The notes under the pieces are model-generated. The model ran no database searches, was not told the origin of the DNA, and worked only from the letters and a program-made list of their open reading frames with translations. A stretch of 16,215 nucleotides of DNA. Source: Micavibrio_B sp048498395 (lineage in GTDB: Bacteria > Pseudomonadota > Alphaproteobacteria > Micavibrionales > Micavibrionaceae). Every line of letters begins with the position of its first letter. The first letter of the stretch is position 1. Where the stretch lies: positions 1 through 16,215 of the forward strand of contig JBEHYB010000060.1 of assembly GCA_048498395.1 (NCBI GenBank), given 5' to 3'. Of this stretch, positions 14,076 through 16,215 are shown in pieces. The translations under genes and the position numbers were made by a program.

Positions 14076-14078
14076 AGC

Positions 14079-14516
14079 ATGGTTTTAAAAGTCGCAATTT
14101 CAGCCGATCACGGCGGTTTCAAGTTAAAAAATACCCTCATCGAGAGTTTCAAAGACGTGCCCGTCGAATGGATCGACCTTGGCACGAATTCTGACGTTTC
14201 TGTCGATTATCCGGATTTCGGCTATAAGCTGGCCAAGGCGATCGAAGACAAACAGGCCGATTTTGGCGTTGCGATATGCGGTTCAGGAGTCGGGATTTCG
14301 ATTGCCGCCAATCGCAATAAGGCCGTCCGCGCGGCATTGTGTTCCGATGAAACGACAGCGCGGTTGTGCCGCCTGCATAACGACGCGAATGTCATCGCGT
14401 TCGGCGCGCGCCTGATCGGCGAAGAAACGGCGAAAGCCTGCCTTAAAGTTTTTCTGACCACGCAATTCGAAGGTGGTCGCCATGAAGCAAGAGTTCAAAA
14501 ACTGTCCAACTGTTAG
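14079..14516 (+). CDS. rpiB: Ribose 5-phosphate isomerase B
   Basis: Interconverts ribose 5-phosphate and ribulose 5-phosphate in the pentose phosphate pathway. The 145-residue product has the RpiB/LacAB fold: SADHGGF with D10 and H11 (8-14), the catalytic cysteine C67 in VAICGSGVGISIAANR (64-79), and RLHNDANVIAFGAR (98-111) with H100 and N101. Length is normal. The start MVLKVAISADHGG matches the family, but no clear ribosome binding site precedes it; a hairpin-forming dyad occupies that spot. glyA starts 9 nt downstream, and its ribosome binding site overlaps the rpiB stop. The rpiB-glyA-nrdR order is common in alphaproteobacteria. Could also be annotated RpiB/LacA/LacB family, but the context favours RpiB. 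Confidence 0.94.
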   Translation: MVLKVAISADHGGFKLKNTLIESFKDVPVEWIDLGTNSDVSVDYPDFGYKLAKAIEDKQADFGVAICGSGVGISIAANRNKAVRAALCSDETTARLCRLHNDANVIAFGARLIGEETAKACLKVFLTTQFEGGRHEARVQKLSNC

Positions 14517-14525
14517 GAGAAGCAT

Positions 14526-15854
14526 ATGTCCCAATCCGCCGCCATCAAGAAAGATACCGAAATGAACAACAACACGTTTTTCGCACAGACCCTTGCCGTC
14601 GCTGATCCGGCCGTTTTCAAATCGATGCAGGGTGAACTGAAGCGCCAGCAGGACCAGATCGAACTGATCGCCTCTGAAAATATTGTGTCTCTGGCCGTAC
14701 TTCAGGCACAAGGTTCGGTGCTGACAAACAAATACGCCGAAGGTTATCCGGGCAAGCGTTATTATCAAGGCTGTGAATTCGTCGACCAGACGGAGCAACT
14801 TGCGATCGATCGCGCTAAACAACTCTTTGGCTGTGAATTCGCAAACGTCCAGCCGAACTCTGGTTCACAGGCTAATCAGGGTGTGTTTATGGCGCTGCTG
14901 CAACCCGGCGATACGATCCTCGGCATGAGCCTCGCCTCCGGCGGTCACCTGACGCATGGTGCTGCTCCGAACCAGTCAGGCAAGTGGTTCAATGCTGTTC
15001 AGTACGGTGTCAAAAAAGAAGACGGGCTGATCGATTTCGACGAAGTTGAAAGACTGGCGCTCGAGCACAAGCCGAAAATGATCGTCTGCGGCGCGTCCGC
15101 CTATTCACGCGTCATTGATTTCAAAAAATTCCGCGAGATCGCCGATAAAGTCGGCGCACTCGTATTCGCCGATATCGCGCATTATGCAGGTCTTGTGGCG
15201 GGCGGCTCCTATCCGTCTCCGTTTCCGCATGCGCATGTTGCGACAACGACGACGCATAAAACCCTGCGCGGTCCTCGCGGAGGCATGATCATGACCAATG
15301 ACGAGGCGATCGCGAAGAAAATCAACTCGGCGATTTTCCCCGGTATTCAGGGCGGTCCGCTTGAGCATGTGATTGCGGCGAAAGCCGTCTGTTTCGGTGA
15401 AGCGCTGCAGCCAGCCTTCAAGAAATACGCGAAAGATATCGTCGATAACGCGCGTATTCTGGCCGCTGTTCTTGTCGAAGGCGGTCTTGAAATCGTCTCA
15501 GGCGGCACGGACAGCCATATCGTGCTTGTCGACCTGCGTCCGAAAAACCTGACCGGCAAGGTCGTCGATCTCGCGCTCGAACATGCTGGCATTACCTGTA
15601 ACAAGAACGCTGTTCCTTACGATCCGGCCCCGCCGATGGTGACATCTGGTATTCGTCTTGGCACACCTGCCGGAACCACGCGTGGTTTTGGTGCGGCTGA
15701 ATGGAAAGAAATCGGTAAGCTGGTGCTCGAGGTCGTTGACGGCCTTGTCGCCAATGGCGAAGAAGGCAACGCGAAAGTCGAAGCGGCTGTTCGCGCCAAG
15801 GTTAAAGCACTGTGCGATAAATTTCCGATTTATCAGGAAGCGATCAGCGGTTAA
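14526..15854 (+). CDS. glyA: Serine hydroxymethyltransferase
   Basis: A PLP enzyme that converts serine and tetrahydrofolate to glycine and 5,10-methylene-tetrahydrofolate, the main entry to one-carbon metabolism. The 442-residue product has ELIASENIVS (46-55), NKYAEGYPGKRYYQGCEFVD (68-87), QPNSGSQAN (109-117), the PLP aspartate and histidine in FADIAHYAGLVAGG (214-227), and the Schiff-base lysine K245 in TTTTHKTLRGPRGG. AGGAG lies 6 nt before ATG 14526. An internal ATG at codon 13 would trim a short non-conserved extension that makes this protein slightly longer than usual. It uses the folate made through folK and folP, though these are 12 kb away. The stop overlaps the start of the next ORF by one base. 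Confidence 0.97.
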   Translation: MSQSAAIKKDTEMNNNTFFAQTLAVADPAVFKSMQGELKRQQDQIELIASENIVSLAVLQAQGSVLTNKYAEGYPGKRYYQGCEFVDQTEQLAIDRAKQLFGCEFANVQPNSGSQANQGVFMALLQPGDTILGMSLASGGHLTHGAAPNQSGKWFNAVQYGVKKEDGLIDFDEVERLALEHKPKMIVCGASAYSRVIDFKKFREIADKVGALVFADIAHYAGLVAGGSYPSPFPHAHVATTTTHKTLRGPRGGMIMTNDEAIAKKINSAIFPGIQGGPLEHVIAAKAVCFGEALQPAFKKYAKDIVDNARILAAVLVEGGLEIVSGGTDSHIVLVDLRPKNLTGKVVDLALEHAGITCNKNAVPYDPAPPMVTSGIRLGTPAGTTRGFGAAEWKEIGKLVLEVVDGLVANGEEGNAKVEAAVRAKVKALCDKFPIYQEAISG

Positions 15855-16078
15855 TGGCTTATCCTTCTCTGGTTTTAAATACGCCTGTCTCGGAGCCATA
15901 TCTGCGGAATGTGTTCTCATATTCCGCAGAAGCCTATGACCTTGACGCGTATGAGAGGGTTCTGTCGGGAGCGGGCGAACGTATCTGGCGCGGGATTGAA
16001 AAAGAGCGGGAGTTTCAATCGGGACGGCATATGTTTGCGCAAAAGCCCGGATTTTTCGATTTCTTATTTAAAGGTTAG
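15854..16078 (+). CDS. Small ORF of unknown function between glyA and nrdR
   Basis: A 74-residue reading frame starting at the last base of the glyA stop codon (TAATG) and ending 3 nt before nrdR. I do not recognise it. The product has no signal peptide or membrane span; it is tyrosine- and glutamate-rich (SYSAEAYDLDAYERV, IEKEREFQSG) and ends PGFFDFLFKG. The exact fit between two genes that are usually adjacent, with stop-start overlap, argues for translation. It also carries the nrdR ribosome binding site AAAGG (16070-16074) in its last codons. Against it: its own ribosome binding site is weak, and a perfect 10-bp hairpin lies within it (15901-15930), so part of the segment may act as RNA. 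Coding is more likely than not. Confidence 0.6.
   Translation: MAYPSLVLNTPVSEPYLRNVFSYSAEAYDLDAYERVLSGAGERIWRGIEKEREFQSGRHMFAQKPGFFDFLFKG
15901..15930 (+). repeat. Perfect inverted repeat inside the glyA-nrdR spacer ORF
   Basis: TCTGCGGAAT (15901-15910) and ATTCCGCAGA (15921-15930) are exact reverse complements separated by 10 nt. No T run follows, so it is not a standard terminator. It could be an RNA processing or attenuation hairpin between glyA and nrdR, or a protein-binding site. Confidence 0.7.
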
Positions 16079-16081
16079 TCC

Positions 16082-16215
16082 ATGCATTGTCCTTTCTGCG
16101 GATTTCAGGAAACACAGGTCAAGGACTCTCGTCCGGCTGATGATGGCACATCCATTCGCCGCCGCCGCGCCTGTCCAACGCGCCGCGGTCGGCGGCGCGT
16201 TCATCGATCAGAGCC
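16082..16215 (+). CDS. nrdR: Transcriptional repressor NrdR (3' end outside window; reading degrades)
   Basis: NrdR represses ribonucleotide reductase genes in response to ATP/dATP. The visible start MHCPFCGFQETQVKDSRPAD is the family's zinc ribbon with C3 and C6, followed by DGTSIRRRRACP with C31. From residue 33 the family would read xCGGRFTTFER, but here it reads TRRGRRRVHRSE: the fourth zinc ligand (C34) is arginine and the GRFTTFER motif is absent. The last 40 bases are GC-repetitive, and other frames partly restore similarity (GGAF in one). The simplest explanation is a sequencing or assembly error, or a frameshift, near the end of the available sequence; a true mutant gene is less likely. 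AAAGG lies 7 nt before the ATG, in the end of the upstream ORF. Position after glyA supports the identity. Confidence 0.85.
   Translation, partial: MHCPFCGFQETQVKDSRPADDGTSIRRRRACPTRRGRRRVHRSE

Noticed and set aside
1..16215. CRISPR arrays, insertion sequences, tRNA or rRNA genes
   Set aside because: No regularly spaced repeats, transposase motifs with terminal repeats, or tRNA-like cloverleaf segments were seen on reading both strands.

Overview
The window looks like chromosomal core DNA from an alphaproteobacterium of moderate GC content. Reasons: a glyA, small ORF, nrdR order; a small protein of the type found next to rpiB; an alphaproteobacterial-type RecO next to parC; an LdtR-like MarR regulator; and a perfect CtrA-type box (TTAA-N7-TTAAC) between motA and a divergent gene. 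A deep-branching group such as Micavibrionales or Rhodospirillales would fit, but this is inference from gene content and I cannot name a species. I see no insertion sequence, tRNA, rRNA or CRISPR array.

Layout. Positions 1-1540: the 3' part of a YcbB-type L,D-transpeptidase gene, a 220-bp AT-rich gap with two inverted DnaA-box-like sequences, then a Tat-exported M15/DUF882 (MepK-like) endopeptidase and its terminator. Positions 1555-2824: folK and folP, overlapping. Positions 2821-4286 (minus): a histidine phosphatase followed by an aldo/keto reductase, translationally coupled; the reductase stop codon overlaps the folP stop. Positions 4344-7395: recO, parC and a bidirectional terminator. 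Positions 7412-7945 (minus): a 79-residue orphan protein with a roughly 260-nt leader containing several perfect hairpins, one with a GNRA loop, behind a near-consensus sigma70 promoter. Positions 7948-9819 (minus): motA-motB stator genes. Positions 9820-10007: divergent control region with the CtrA-like box. Positions 10008-11595: 3-hydroxyisobutyryl-CoA hydrolase and the LdtR-like regulator. Positions 11596-12620: promoter with an overlapping palindrome, an AT-rich SPFH-domain lipoprotein and a bidirectional terminator. Positions 12626-13798 (minus): glutaryl-CoA dehydrogenase. Positions 13833-16215: a small DUF6898-like protein, rpiB, glyA, a small unknown ORF and the start of nrdR, whose reading loses family similarity just before the window edge.

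Functional themes. Cell-wall 3-3 crosslink formation and cleavage meet at the left end, and a regulator of the type known to control L,D-transpeptidases lies about 10 kb away. folK/folP and glyA both serve folate and one-carbon metabolism. The HIBCH-type hydrolase and gcdH serve valine and lysine/tryptophan breakdown. Most of the window is ordinary housekeeping. The least explained parts are the structured leader at about 7694-7945, the SPFH lipoprotein with its palindromic promoter, and the hairpin-bearing small ORF between glyA and nrdR. I did not find a clear new multi-gene system.
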